Notes: generated by a model from the letters alone, not told the origin. A stretch of DNA of 64,000 nt from Oscillospiraceae bacterium (GCA_017405865.1 JAFQZN010000033.1:18661-82660), one strand, 5' to 3'; shown: positions 51,508-60,552, counted from the first letter of the stretch. Program-made: numbers and translations.

Positions 51508-52803
51508 TTAATTCGTCTCGCCGGTCTTCCAGTCCACCTGAATGAAGTGGAACAGGTCATTTGTCTCTTCCTCCGACAGCGCATTCTTCTCGATTTTAAC
51601 GGCGTAGATCGTATCGCCCTTCGCGGCAAGCACCGTCCAGTCGGCCACCTTATCGGCAGCGTTCTCTCCGTTCACGGAAGTCAGTGTGAACAACTCCTTG
51701 CCCTTTTGGACGAAGGTATAGCCGCGGTTCGTTTCCAACACGCTCGTGAGCTTCACCGCCAGCCCGTCTGCAAGCCGGTCCGGCAGCTTCAAATACCATC
51801 CTGCGGAGTAGTTGTGGTACGTCAGCAATTTTTCCCGCTCCGCCCCGTCCGGCTGGAGATTGTACCAGCGGATCACCGTCTGATCGCCGGAGGTTTCCTC
51901 GCCCCGGATCGCCGGAAGCTCGATCAGATGCGGCAGCTCGATCAGTCCGTCTTCGTCGATATCGCAGCTGTAAACATAGTAATCCCGGATCGTGCTGACC
52001 GCCGTATCCGTGTCGTCCGAAAGCGACAGATTGGTAAAGACGCCGCCGTGCATGCCGAAAATATCGGTAACGATCATGCCCTCGCCGTACTCCGAGGCGA
52101 CGAAGACGGCAGGACTGTCCTTCCACACCTGACCGACGATCATGCGCCTTACCGCGCTGACCGGCGTTGACATCCGCGCCTCGCGGTCGCGGGTCAACTG
52201 GCCATCGTTCCAGCGATAGCACTCCGCGACGCCATTCTGCGCGTCGGAAGAATGCAGCAGCACGACGTCGTACAGTCCGTTCGCGTCAAGATCGGTGGTG
52301 ATGAACTCGGAATAATTCGCGCTCATTATCTCCGTCAGCGCGTCGTTCTCCAGAGAATATACGTACAGGGTTTGTGTGACCTGATCGCTGATCTGGCGGC
52401 CGACCACGATCTCACTGCCGGGATAGCCGTCAATTTCGACGTACTGCACGTGGTCGAAGGCGCTGCCCGCGCCCTCGGCCTTGGCGATCAGCTCGTACTG
52501 ATCGCCGCGCTTGTCAAAGATGCTGACCGTGAGCGGCAGATCTCCGTTGCTCTTCCAGTAGACGATTGCCTCGTCCTGCTGGTCGCCGTCGATGTCCGCC
52601 ATCTGAACGGGCTGCTGGTTTTCTCCCGCAATCGGCGCGGAGTAGGCAGCGCCGTTCGGCATGACGCTTTCGATCGCAGCCTGAAGATTATTGTAGTCTT
52701 GCGACCGCGCCGGGATCGCGTAGAGGCTCTCCGCCGGGTCGAGAAGGCAGGCGGAGAGGAGCAGCAGGGCGCAAATCATAGCGATGATGCCGATCTTTTT
52801 CAT
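51508..52803 (-). CDS. Lipoprotein with FG-GAP/VCBS-like repeats, two-component operon
   Basis: 431 residues. Signal with lipobox LSAC (MKKIGIIAMICALLLLSACL). The body has repeats of the calcium-binding blade type: QMADIDGDQQDEAIVYW, VEIDGYPGSEIVVG, TTDLDANGLYDVVLLH and SCDIDEDGLIELPHL, suggesting a beta-propeller on the outer membrane face. First gene before the response regulator and kinase (30-nt gap), so it may act as a signal-sensing or output protein of that system. ATG at 52803 follows TTGGAGG. Confidence 0.88.
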   Translation of the reverse strand: MKKIGIIAMICALLLLSACLLDPAESLYAIPARSQDYNNLQAAIESVMPNGAAYSAPIAGENQQPVQMADIDGDQQDEAIVYWKSNGDLPLTVSIFDKRGDQYELIAKAEGAGSAFDHVQYVEIDGYPGSEIVVGRQISDQVTQTLYVYSLENDALTEIMSANYSEFITTDLDANGLYDVVLLHSSDAQNGVAECYRWNDGQLTRDREARMSTPVSAVRRMIVGQVWKDSPAVFVASEYGEGMIVTDIFGMHGGVFTNLSLSDDTDTAVSTIRDYYVYSCDIDEDGLIELPHLIELPAIRGEETSGDQTVIRWYNLQPDGAEREKLLTYHNYSAGWYLKLPDRLADGLAVKLTSVLETNRGYTFVQKGKELFTLTSVNGENAADKVADWTVLAAKGDTIYAVKIEKNALSEEETNDLFHFIQVDWKTGETN

Positions 52804-52845
52804 GCTGCCGCCTCCAATCCGAAAAATACAATAATCCAATAAGAT

Positions 52846-52887
52846 ATTATAACACAGAATGTTACAAAAGTGTAGAGTTATTGTAAC
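52846..52887 (-). promoter_or_regulatory. Promoter and inverted repeat of the lipoprotein-two-component operon
   Basis: Perfect TATAAT on the minus strand (complement 52846-52851); the -35 is poor (near TCTACA). GTTACA (52861-52866) and TGTAAC (52882-52887) form an inverted repeat with a 15-nt gap around the -35, a possible operator. Confidence 0.45.
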
Positions 52888-52901
52888 AAAAAGCGAAAAA
52901 A

Positions 52902-55900
52902 CTATTTCAAAACGACACAATTCTCTCCGAGCAGGCTGCGCAGCTCCTGCAGCATGTCGTCGCGCACCATGCAGGTCGTCCCTCTGCGCACGCCGCTGTC
53001 GGCATAATAGAGCACCGCCTGCAGGCTGCCCGGGAACATATTGAGGATCGCGCGCGTCTTTTTGTCGGCTGCGCTGCCCTCGGTCGGCAGCTTCAGATAG
53101 AGCTTCTGCGGCTCCGGCTTTGCGACCTCGGCAATCGGACGTACCTCGTTGAGCACCATCTGCGGCAGCTTTTCGTCGCGGACGGAAAGCCGTCCCTCGG
53201 CAACGACCGCCGTGTTCTCTTTGAGATACGAGCCGCTTTTCGCGATCACGTTGGAGAACGCCAGCAGTTCGATCGCGGCGGTGTCGTCCTCCAGCGTCAC
53301 GTAGGCCATCATGGAGTTGTTGCGCGTCGTCTTCATCTTGACGCCCTCCACGACGCCTGCGATGCGGACGATCTGCTCGTCGCGGAAGACGCCGTCGTTT
53401 TCCTCGAACGACTGCATGATCCGCAGGATCGGCACCACGCCGCTCCCCTTGAGCTGCTTGCGGTATTCGTCCATCGGATGGCCGGAAAGGTACAGTCCGA
53501 TCGTCTCCTTTTCCATCTGCATCAGATCGTTTTTGGACAGCTCCGGCAGATTCGGGATCGAAACGGTCGATCTCTTCTCCTCTTCTTCGGAGAACATGTC
53601 GAACAGCTGCAGCTGTCCCTCCAGATTGCGCTTTTTGCTGTTTGCAATGCTGTCAAGGATCGTTTCATAGCCGTAGAGCATCTGCGCGCGGTTGAGCCCG
53701 AGGCCGTCCATCGCGCCGCACTTGATCAGGTTTTCCACCGCTCTTTTGTTGAGGTCGGTCCCGATCATGCGCTCTGCAAAATTCTCCAGAGAGGTAAATC
53801 TCCCCTTTTCCTCGCGCTCGGCGACCATCTGCCGCAGCAAACCGCGCCCAATGTTCTTCACCGCGCCGAGGCCGAAGCGGATGCCGTCCGGTTCCACGGT
53901 GAACTTGTCCTCCGAGGTGTTGACGTCCGGCGGCAGCAGGCGGATGCCCAGCTCCCTGCAGTCTGCGATATAGCCGGCAGTCTTGGTCGTGTTGTCCAGC
54001 ACACTCGTCAAAAGCGCCGCCATATATTCCTTTGGATAGTGGCATTTCAGATACGCCGTGTCGTAGGTCACCTTGGCGTAGCACACCGCATGCGCCTTGT
54101 TGAAGGCATAGTTGGCAAAGTCGAGGATTTCCTTATAGATTGCCTGCGCCGCCGCCTCGCTGACGCCGTTCGCGATCGCGCCGGGAATGCCGCGCGCCTT
54201 GTCGCCGTAGACGAAGGCCTGCTGCTCTGCAACGATGACCTTTTCCTTCTTTTTGGAGATGGCGCGGCGCATATTGTCCGCCTGTCCGAGGCTGTAGCCG
54301 CCGAGCTTGCGGAAGATCTCGATGACCTGCTCCTGATAGACGATGCAGCCGTAGGTGACGGCGAGGATCGGCGCCAGCTGCGGGCAGAGATAGGTGATCT
54401 TTTCGGGGTGGAACTTGTTGTCGATAAAGCGCGGGATAGAGTCCATCGGGCCGGGGCGGTAGAGGGCGACGATCGCCGTCAGATCTTCGATGGACTGCGG
54501 CTTCATGTTGACGCAGACGTTCGTGATGCCGGCGGATTCCAGCTGGAACACGCCTGCCGTCTTGCCCTCCCCGAGCATGGCGAAGGTCGCCGGATCGTCG
54601 TCGCGCACCGTCTTGAGATCAAAGACCGGATCATTTTTGCGGATCTGCTGCTCTGCGTCTTCAATGATCGTGAGGTTGCGCAGCCCCAGGAAGTCCATCT
54701 TTAAAAGGCCGAGCTCCTCGATCGTTGTCATGGTAAACTGCGTGACGACCGTATCATCGTTGCGCGCCAGCGGCACATAGTCGTAGACGGGATTCTTCGT
54801 GATCACGACGCCCGCCGCGTGGGTCGAGGTGTTGCGCGGCATGCCCTCCAGCGCGCGGGCGGTATCGACCAGCTTTCGGACGCGCTCGTCGCCGTCATAC
54901 ATTTCCTTCAGCTGCGGCGAGACCTTCAGCGCCTCGTCGAGCGTCATGTGCAGGGTGGTCGGGATGAGCTTTGCAACCGCGTCCGTCTCCGCATAGGTGA
55001 AGTTCAGCGTTCTGCCGACGTCGCGGATCGCCGCTCTGGCAGCCATCGTGCCGAAGGTGACGATCTGCGCCACGCGGTCCTTGCCGTACTTTTCGGTCAC
55101 GTAGTCGATGACCTCGCTGCGCCGCGCCTGGCAGAAATCGGTGTCGAAATCCGGCATGCTGACGCGCTCCGGATTGAGGAAGCGCTCGAAGATCAGCGCA
55201 TACTTCATCGGATCCATTTCCGTGATATGCATGCAGTAGGCCGCAATGGAGCCTGCGCCCGAGCCTCTGCCCGGACCGACCGGGATGCCCTGCCGTTTCG
55301 CCCAGAGGATGAAATCCGCCACGATCAGGTAATAGTCGACGTAGCCCATCTTCTCGACGACGCCCATCTCATATTCCAGGCGCTCGCGGTACTCCTTCGG
55401 CGCGTCGGGATAGCGCTCCTTAAACCCCTCGTCGCAGAGGCGGTGGAAATAGGTCACGGCGTCCGACCCGTCGGGCGGCGTGAATTCCGGCAGATGATAG
55501 TGATTGAATTCAAATTCCACGCTGCAGCGGTCGGCGATTTTCTGCGTGTTTTCGATCGCCTCCGGCTGATTGGGAAACAGAGAACGCATCTCGTCCTCGG
55601 ATTTGATATAGAACTCCTGCGTTTCAAAGCGCATGCGGTTGGGATCGTCCACGGTCTTTCCCATCTGAATACACATCAAAACGTCCTGAATGTAGCTGTC
55701 CTCGCGGGTCAGATAGTGCGCGTCGTTCGTGGCGACGAGCGGCAGCCCGGTGTCCTGCGCGAGGCGAAGAATGCCGCGATTGACCTCCTGCTGCTCCGGC
55801 AGGCCGTGATCCTGCAGCTCGAGGAAGAAATTGCCCTCGCCGAAGATCTCCGCAAGCTCCAGCGCATGCTGCTTCGCGCCCTCGTAGTCGCCCATGCGCA

Positions 55901-56336
55901 GCCTGCGCGGGACGCCGCCTGCAAGGCAAGCGGAAAGCGCGATCAGCCCCTCGGAATGCTGGCGCAGCAGCTCCATATCGACGCGGGGCTTGATATAAAA
56001 GCCGTCCAAAAACGCCTTGGTCACGAGGTAGCTCAAGTTGCTGTAGCCCGTCTCGTTTTCGCACAGCAAAACGAGATGCTGCGCCTCGTTATCCACGCCG
56101 TGGACGCGGTCGGACATGGTGCGCGGGGCAACGTAGACCTCGCAGCCAATGATCGGCTTGATTCCCGCCGCCTTCGCGGCGCGGTAGAAGTCGATCACGC
56201 CGTACATGACGCCGTGATCCGTGATCGCCACGGCGTTCTGCCCCAATTCTTGAGCGCGCTGCACCAGCTTCCCGATCCGGCAGGCGCCGTCCAGAAGACT
56301 GTATTCCGTATGCACATGAAGATGTACAAATGCCAT
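52902..56336 (-). CDS. dnaE: DNA polymerase III alpha subunit (DnaE)
   Basis: 1144 residues, replicative polymerase of the C family without an exonuclease domain. N-terminal PHP domain (FVHLHVHTEYSLLDGACRI, AITDHGVMYGVIDFY); catalytic palm with SMPDFDTDFCQ (acids near residue 395); GRGSGAGSIAAYCM; finger and tandem HhH region; C-terminal OB domain (DEQIVRIAGVVEGVKMKTT). Full length. 12 nt after whiA; no clear terminator before the next gene on the strand. Clostridia usually also have PolC, which is not in this window. Confidence 0.97.
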   Translation of the reverse strand: MAFVHLHVHTEYSLLDGACRIGKLVQRAQELGQNAVAITDHGVMYGVIDFYRAAKAAGIKPIIGCEVYVAPRTMSDRVHGVDNEAQHLVLLCENETGYSNLSYLVTKAFLDGFYIKPRVDMELLRQHSEGLIALSACLAGGVPRRLRMGDYEGAKQHALELAEIFGEGNFFLELQDHGLPEQQEVNRGILRLAQDTGLPLVATNDAHYLTREDSYIQDVLMCIQMGKTVDDPNRMRFETQEFYIKSEDEMRSLFPNQPEAIENTQKIADRCSVEFEFNHYHLPEFTPPDGSDAVTYFHRLCDEGFKERYPDAPKEYRERLEYEMGVVEKMGYVDYYLIVADFILWAKRQGIPVGPGRGSGAGSIAAYCMHITEMDPMKYALIFERFLNPERVSMPDFDTDFCQARRSEVIDYVTEKYGKDRVAQIVTFGTMAARAAIRDVGRTLNFTYAETDAVAKLIPTTLHMTLDEALKVSPQLKEMYDGDERVRKLVDTARALEGMPRNTSTHAAGVVITKNPVYDYVPLARNDDTVVTQFTMTTIEELGLLKMDFLGLRNLTIIEDAEQQIRKNDPVFDLKTVRDDDPATFAMLGEGKTAGVFQLESAGITNVCVNMKPQSIEDLTAIVALYRPGPMDSIPRFIDNKFHPEKITYLCPQLAPILAVTYGCIVYQEQVIEIFRKLGGYSLGQADNMRRAISKKKEKVIVAEQQAFVYGDKARGIPGAIANGVSEAAAQAIYKEILDFANYAFNKAHAVCYAKVTYDTAYLKCHYPKEYMAALLTSVLDNTTKTAGYIADCRELGIRLLPPDVNTSEDKFTVEPDGIRFGLGAVKNIGRGLLRQMVAEREEKGRFTSLENFAERMIGTDLNKRAVENLIKCGAMDGLGLNRAQMLYGYETILDSIANSKKRNLEGQLQLFDMFSEEEEKRSTVSIPNLPELSKNDLMQMEKETIGLYLSGHPMDEYRKQLKGSGVVPILRIMQSFEENDGVFRDEQIVRIAGVVEGVKMKTTRNNSMMAYVTLEDDTAAIELLAFSNVIAKSGSYLKENTAVVAEGRLSVRDEKLPQMVLNEVRPIAEVAKPEPQKLYLKLPTEGSAADKKTRAILNMFPGSLQAVLYYADSGVRRGTTCMVRDDMLQELRSLLGENCVVLK

Positions 56337-56348
56337 CGTTCGTTCTCC

Positions 56349-57248
56349 TTAAATCTCTGACGCCATGGACAGCAGCTTTCTCATTCTGTGGTTGACCGCC
56401 GATTTGCTGATGGGCGGCTCGTGCAGCTGCGCCAGCTCCGAAAGGGTCATTTCGGGATACTCCCGGCGGAGGATCGCCGTCTGCCTGAGCTTCTCCGGCA
56501 GGCTTTCATATGCGCTGCTCTTTTCCAGCTTGCGTATGGCGGCAAGCTGCTCCTGCGAGGCGGCGACTGCCTTTTCCACGTTGGCAGCGTCGCAGTTTGT
56601 CTTTCGGTTGGCAGCGTTGCGCCAGTCCTTCTCGATCTTTGCAGACATCACCGCCATCGCGCTGACCGGCGCGCCGATCGCCGTCAAAAAGTCCTCGATG
56701 CTGTCGCTCTGCTTGTAATACAGCACGGAGCTTCCCTTTCGCTCCGTTTCCTTCGCGGTCAGCTCCATCTCGCGCATCAGGGTTCCCGTCTCGCGGCTGA
56801 CCTTGAGGTGAGAGGTAGACAGCTCCAGATGATACCGCTTCTCGGGATCGGTCACGGAGCCGCCTGCTAAAAACGCGCCGCGCAGGAAGGCTCTGCGGCA
56901 GCATTCCTTTTCCAGAAGGGCAAAATTCACGTGCAGTGAAATGCTCGTCTGCGCGGAAAAGCCGCAGGCGCTGAACACCGTTTGGATTTTCTCCGTGTCG
57001 TTGACCGCGTAGGTCAGCTTCCCAACGGCGTCTGTCTCCGGCAGCTGGTCAAACGTCACGCCCAGCCCCTTTCGGAACAGACGCGGCAGGCGCATGCCGA
57101 AGTCCCTGTTCTCGGTCACGATGCGGATGCAGTCTGCCGAAAAGGTATTGGCAAAGAGGAGCGTCCCCATCGCTTCTGCAAGCGCGCAGCAGTTTTTCTC
57201 GACTTCCGTCCGGCACAATTCACTTTTTACGTTTCCCGAAAACGACAT
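56349..57248 (-). CDS. whiA: WhiA family DNA-binding protein
   Basis: 299 residues: two LAGLIDADG-like units in the N-terminal part (FSGNVKSELCR, RAFLRGAFLAGGSVTDPEKR, YHLELSTSH) lacking nuclease acids, and a C-terminal HTH (YPEMTLSELAQLHEPPISKS, AVNHRMRKL). WhiA is linked to cell division and chromosome segregation in Firmicutes. Here it sits in the typical hprK-murB-rapZ-whiA order, but the yvcK gene usual between rapZ and whiA is missing. Confidence 0.95.
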   Translation of the reverse strand: MSFSGNVKSELCRTEVEKNCCALAEAMGTLLFANTFSADCIRIVTENRDFGMRLPRLFRKGLGVTFDQLPETDAVGKLTYAVNDTEKIQTVFSACGFSAQTSISLHVNFALLEKECCRRAFLRGAFLAGGSVTDPEKRYHLELSTSHLKVSRETGTLMREMELTAKETERKGSSVLYYKQSDSIEDFLTAIGAPVSAMAVMSAKIEKDWRNAANRKTNCDAANVEKAVAASQEQLAAIRKLEKSSAYESLPEKLRQTAILRREYPEMTLSELAQLHEPPISKSAVNHRMRKLLSMASEI

Positions 57249-57269
57249 TGCGCGCTCACTCCTTTCCGT

Positions 57270-57638
57270 TCAGCCCCGCTCTATATCCCGATGCGTCAGG
57301 GTGATCTCATAGTTCTCTTCACGAAAGCGGCGGGCAAGCAGCTCCGCCACCGTCACGCTGCGGTGTCTGCCACCCGTGCAGCCGACCGCGATGCGCAGGC
57401 AGGAAAGCCCGCGCCGCATTGCCATTTTTGCCTGCAGGGACATAAGCTCCGTCAGCCGCCCGATATACTCCCTGCATTCGGGGAAGCCGAGGATATAGTC
57501 CTGCACCTCGGCATCCAGTCCGCATTTCTCCTTCAGCTCAGGCACCCAAAAGGGATTTTCCAGACAGCGCACGTCGAGAAGGACGTCCGCCTCAGGCACG
57601 CCGTAGTTACGGCCGAAGGAGGTAATCTCGATTCTCAT
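57270..57638 (-). CDS. RapZ C-terminal domain protein (no ATPase domain)
   Basis: 122 residues matching only the C-terminal domain of RapZ/YvcJ: TSFGRNYGVPEADVLLDVR, FPECREYIGRLTELM and the conserved AVGCTGGRHRSVTVAELLA (Gly86-Ser94). In E. coli this domain carries RNA-binding function, while the N-terminal half is a Walker-type NTPase. The N-terminal half is absent here; murB occupies the space upstream and overlaps by 4 nt (ATGA), so this is a stable short form, not a frame error. The position between murB and whiA is exactly that of full rapZ in other Firmicutes. Confidence 0.9.
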   Translation of the reverse strand: MRIEITSFGRNYGVPEADVLLDVRCLENPFWVPELKEKCGLDAEVQDYILGFPECREYIGRLTELMSLQAKMAMRRGLSCLRIAVGCTGGRHRSVTVAELLARRFREENYEITLTHRDIERG

Positions 57639-58564
57639 TGCAAGGCGTCCGCTCCCCAAAGACGGATCTCCGGCTCCAGCAGAACGCCGCTGTGATCGTA
57701 CACGCGCTGCTGCACCTGCTTTACGAGTGCCAGCACGTCCGCCGCAGTCGCGCCGCCGAGATTGACGATGAAGCCTGCGTGCTTTTCCGACACCGCAGCT
57801 CCGCCGACGCACAGACCCTTCAGCCCTGCCGCATCAATCAATGCTGCGGCATAGCCGGTCTTCGGACGCTTGAAGGCGCTGCCGGCGGACGGCAGCTCCA
57901 GTGGCTGCGCCGCGCGGCGGCGATCGGCAAGCTCCTTGATCTTTTCGCGCACCGCTGCCTCCTGCGAGGGGATCAGCGCAAATTCCGTGCGCAGGATCAC
58001 GCCGTCCAGCTTCTGGAAGGCGCTGCTGCGGTAAGCGAAGCCCTGATTCTCCCCTTCAAAGATTTCCACCGTGCCGTCCATGCGCATGAATTCTGTCTTT
58101 ACGGCAACGTCCTTGATCTCGCCGCCGTAGGCGCCGGCGTTCATATAGACCGCGCCGCCGACCGTGCCGGGGATACCGTGGGCAAATTCCAGTCCGGACA
58201 GATTGTCCTGCGCGGCAAACATCGCAGTCTTCGCAAGCGTCATGCCGGACATGGCGGAAATATGCGTTTCATCCAAAAGACGCAAACCGATCAGCGCATC
58301 CTTCGTCACGATCACGACGCCGCGCACGCCCTCGTCCGGCGCAAGCACGTTCGTGCCGCCGCCGAGAATGTACGGTCGTATCCCCATTTCGTACGTCGTC
58401 TGCATCACCTGCGCCAGCTCCTTTGCGCTGCGCGGGAAGACCATCAGCTCCGCAGGGCCGCCGATGCGGAACGAGGTATGCTTTGCAAGCGGCTCCTCGC
58501 TGAAGATCTCATAGGCGGGCAGCTGCTCCAGCAAACGCTCTTTCAATTCAGAAATCAGTTTCAT
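57635..58564 (-). CDS. murB: UDP-N-acetylenolpyruvoylglucosamine reductase
   Basis: Second committed step of peptidoglycan precursor synthesis, FAD and NADPH dependent. 309 residues, type II MurB. FAD domain: KHTSFRIGGPAELMVFP and LGGGTNVLAPDEGVRG; GIPGTVGGAVYMNAGAYGGE; catalytic Ser in PSAGSAFKRP and the Glu in LLEPEIRLWG. ATG at 58564 has GGAGG 5 nt upstream; the longer start is rejected. First gene of the murB-rapZ-whiA-dnaE run, separated from hprK by a terminator. Confidence 0.96.
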   Translation of the reverse strand: MKLISELKERLLEQLPAYEIFSEEPLAKHTSFRIGGPAELMVFPRSAKELAQVMQTTYEMGIRPYILGGGTNVLAPDEGVRGVVIVTKDALIGLRLLDETHISAMSGMTLAKTAMFAAQDNLSGLEFAHGIPGTVGGAVYMNAGAYGGEIKDVAVKTEFMRMDGTVEIFEGENQGFAYRSSAFQKLDGVILRTEFALIPSQEAAVREKIKELADRRRAAQPLELPSAGSAFKRPKTGYAAALIDAAGLKGLCVGGAAVSEKHAGFIVNLGGATAADVLALVKQVQQRVYDHSGVLLEPEIRLWGADALQ

Positions 58565-58648
58565 TCCAACCTCCGTTCGGGAAAAGAAAGCCCATATCAT
58601 ACCATTTTACTTATCCACATTAATTATACCAGAGATCACCCGGAAAGG

Positions 58649-58693
58649 CAACAGAAAAAGCAGCTCTTATCTCTGCAAAGGATAAGAGCTGCT
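58649..58693 (-). terminator. Terminator after hprK
   Basis: 13-bp perfect stem (58659-58671 with 58681-58693), 9-nt loop, then TTTTTC on the minus strand. Confidence 0.88.
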
Positions 58694-58705
58694 GTCTCAC
58701 GATGT

Positions 58706-59653
58706 TCAGAAATTCTGTCCCGCGCTATGTTCTACAAAATGGCGGTTGATCTGCTCGGTGAACTCCTCTGCGGCGTTGTAGCCCATCTTTTTCTGGCGGT
58801 TGTTCATCGCCGCGACCTCCAGAATGACGGCGAGGTTTCTGCCCGGCTTGACCGGGATCGTAAGCGCCGGAATCCTTACGCCGAGGAGATCCATGTACTG
58901 CTCCTCCAGACCGAGACGGTCGTAGATCTGTTCGCTCGACCACGGCACGATGTTGATCACGAGGTCGATCGCCGTCTCCTTCTTGATTGCCGCCATGCCG
59001 AAGAGCTTCGCGACGTTGATGACGCCGATGCCGCGGATCTCGATATAGTTGCGGATCAGCTCCGGTGAGTTTCCCATCAGCGTGTTGTTGGCGATCTTGC
59101 GGATCTCCACCGCGTCGTCCGCAATCAGGCGGTGTCCGCGCTTGAGAAGCTCCGCCGCCGCCTCGCTCTTGCCGATGCCGCTCTCCCCCATCAGAAGCAG
59201 TCCCTCGCCGTAGACCTCGACGAGAACGCCGTGGCGGGAGATCTTCGGCGCAAGGGCATTTTTCAGATAGGAGATCAGATTGGAAACGATATAGGAGGTG
59301 GACTCCATGCAGCGCAGGATCGTGATGTCCTGCTGCTTTGCCGCCTCCAGACACTCCTCCGGCGGCTCAATGTTCCGCGCAAAGATCAGCGCGGGGATTT
59401 TATAGGAAAACAGCTGATTGAATACCTCCAGCTTGCGTTCATGCGACAGGGTGTTAAGGTAGGCGCTCTCCACGTGACCGACGACCTCCAGGCGCAGCCG
59501 CTCAAAGTGGTTGAAAAAGCCGGACAGCGGCAGTCCGGGTCTTGAGACCTCCTCGACCATGATCTGCACATGCTCATAGTCCAAAGATGCGTGCGTCACT
59601 GTCAGCTTGAATTCCTCTACCACCTGCTTCAGCAGGACTCCGTTCACGTTCAT
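58706..59653 (-). CDS. hprK: HPr kinase/phosphorylase
   Basis: Phosphorylates and dephosphorylates Ser46 of HPr and Crh, linking sugar uptake to carbon catabolite control. 315 residues. N-terminal domain, then the catalytic domain with Walker A GESGIGKS (156-163) and the HprK signature EIRGIGVINV (205-214); GVRIPALTIPVKPGRNLAVI near the C-terminus. Own promoter and terminator. Fits the classical hprK-murB gene order. Confidence 0.96.
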   Translation of the reverse strand: MNVNGVLLKQVVEEFKLTVTHASLDYEHVQIMVEEVSRPGLPLSGFFNHFERLRLEVVGHVESAYLNTLSHERKLEVFNQLFSYKIPALIFARNIEPPEECLEAAKQQDITILRCMESTSYIVSNLISYLKNALAPKISRHGVLVEVYGEGLLLMGESGIGKSEAAAELLKRGHRLIADDAVEIRKIANNTLMGNSPELIRNYIEIRGIGVINVAKLFGMAAIKKETAIDLVINIVPWSSEQIYDRLGLEEQYMDLLGVRIPALTIPVKPGRNLAVILEVAAMNNRQKKMGYNAAEEFTEQINRHFVEHSAGQNF

Positions 59654-59680
59654 GGCTCTACCTCCACCTTATGATGTAGT

Positions 59681-59709
59681 ATTATATTCTAATTCTGATA
59701 TTTTCGCAA
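59681..59709 (-). promoter_or_regulatory. Sigma-A promoter of hprK
   Basis: Minus strand TTGCGA (complement 59704-59709), 17-nt spacer, TATAAT (complement 59681-59686). Confidence 0.65.
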
Positions 59710-59746
59710 CCGTCTGAAAAAATATATTATTTTTGCAATTTTTCTC

Positions 59747-59775
59747 TTGCATTTCGGAAAAAAATCTGATAATAT
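59747..59775 (+). promoter_or_regulatory. Sigma-A promoter of rpmB
   Basis: TTGCAT (59747-59752), 17-nt spacer, TAATAT (59770-59775). Confidence 0.6.
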
Positions 59776-59837
59776 ATTCACCGGCGTCCGATAACGCCAC
59801 GTTTTGACGATTTTTCGTACGATTGGAGGTGCAGCAA

Positions 59838-60026
59838 TTGGCAAAGTGCGATATTTGCGGCAAGGGTGTTACATTCGGCATTAAGGTCTCCCATTCCCAC
59901 AGACGTTCCAACAGAGCTTGGAAGCCCAATGTAAAGCGCGTGAAAGCAATCGTTGACGGTTCCCCCCGCCATGTCTACGTCTGTACAAGATGCCTCCGTT
60001 CCAATAAGGTCGAACGCGCTATCTGA
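59838..60026 (+). CDS. rpmB: 50S ribosomal protein L28
   Basis: 62 residues, normal length. The zinc-type N-terminus AKCDICGKGVTFGIKVSHSH and RRSNRAWKPNVKR are diagnostic; CTRCLRSNKVER gives the second Cys pair, so it is the zinc-binding (C+) paralogue type. Start is a TTG at 59838, 8 nt after GGAGG, giving the usual M-A-K-C beginning; the in-frame TTG at 59823 lies over the RBS. Monocistronic with a strong terminator. Confidence 0.96.
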   Translation: MAKCDICGKGVTFGIKVSHSHRRSNRAWKPNVKRVKAIVDGSPRHVYVCTRCLRSNKVERAI

Positions 60027-60051
60027 TTTCTGACAATTCTGACATACAGAA

Positions 60052-60086
60052 AGACAAGCTACGAATGCAGCTTGTCTTTTTTGTTT
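60052..60086. terminator. Terminator between rpmB and the DtxR-type gene
   Basis: 11-bp stem AAAGACAAGCT with its complement (60052-60062 / 60071-60081), 8-nt loop, T run on the + side. Serves rpmB and probably the convergent regulator. Confidence 0.85.
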
Positions 60087-60092
60087 TTTCAT

Positions 60093-60473
60093 CTATTTAT
60101 TTTCCGTGCCGCATTTGTGCATGTGCGCCTTGATCGCGTTGAAGGTCGTATCGCTGATATAATGCTCAACGCGGCAGGCGTCGTCCGTAGCGGTCTTCTC
60201 GTCAACGCCGAGATCCATAAAGAGCTTTGTCAGCACGGTATGGCGCTCGTAGATGCTCTTTGCCCGCGCCTCTCCGGTCGGCGTAAGGTGCAGGTAACCG
60301 AATTCATCCGTCTGCACCATGCCTTCGCTTTTCAAAAGACCGATGGCTCTGCTGACAGACGGCTTGGAATAGCCCATATACTCGCCGACGTCGACGCTGC
60401 GGACAGTCGAAGACTTGCCCGTGAGAACGTAGATCGTCTCAAGATACATTTCGCCGGATTCCTGCATGGACAT
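60093..60473 (-). CDS. DtxR/MntR-family iron-dependent regulator
   Basis: 126 residues: winged HTH (~1-65, VRSVDVGEYMGYSKPSVSRA) and metal-binding dimerisation domain (~66-126), no SH3 domain. Metal ligands match the iron type: Met9 in GEMYLETIY, His78 in YERHTVL, and Cys100, Glu103, His104 in DACRVEHYIS, where manganese-type MntR has Glu in place of Cys100. ATG at 60473 follows AAGGAGG. Divergent from feoA-feoB, whose promoter holds DtxR-like palindromes, so it is the likely repressor of that operon. Confidence 0.93.
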   Translation of the reverse strand: MSMQESGEMYLETIYVLTGKSSTVRSVDVGEYMGYSKPSVSRAIGLLKSEGMVQTDEFGYLHLTPTGEARAKSIYERHTVLTKLFMDLGVDEKTATDDACRVEHYISDTTFNAIKAHMHKCGTENK

Positions 60474-60501
60474 ACGAACCCCTCCTTTTCTGATTATCAC
60501 C

Positions 60502-60530
60502 AGTTTAGCATACCGCGACGCAAAAATCAA
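60502..60530 (-). promoter_or_regulatory. Possible promoter of the DtxR-type gene
   Basis: Minus strand TTGATT (complement 60525-60530), 17-nt spacer, TAAACT (complement 60502-60507). Confidence 0.45.
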
Positions 60531-60552
60531 TGAAATAAAGCAAATTACCCTC

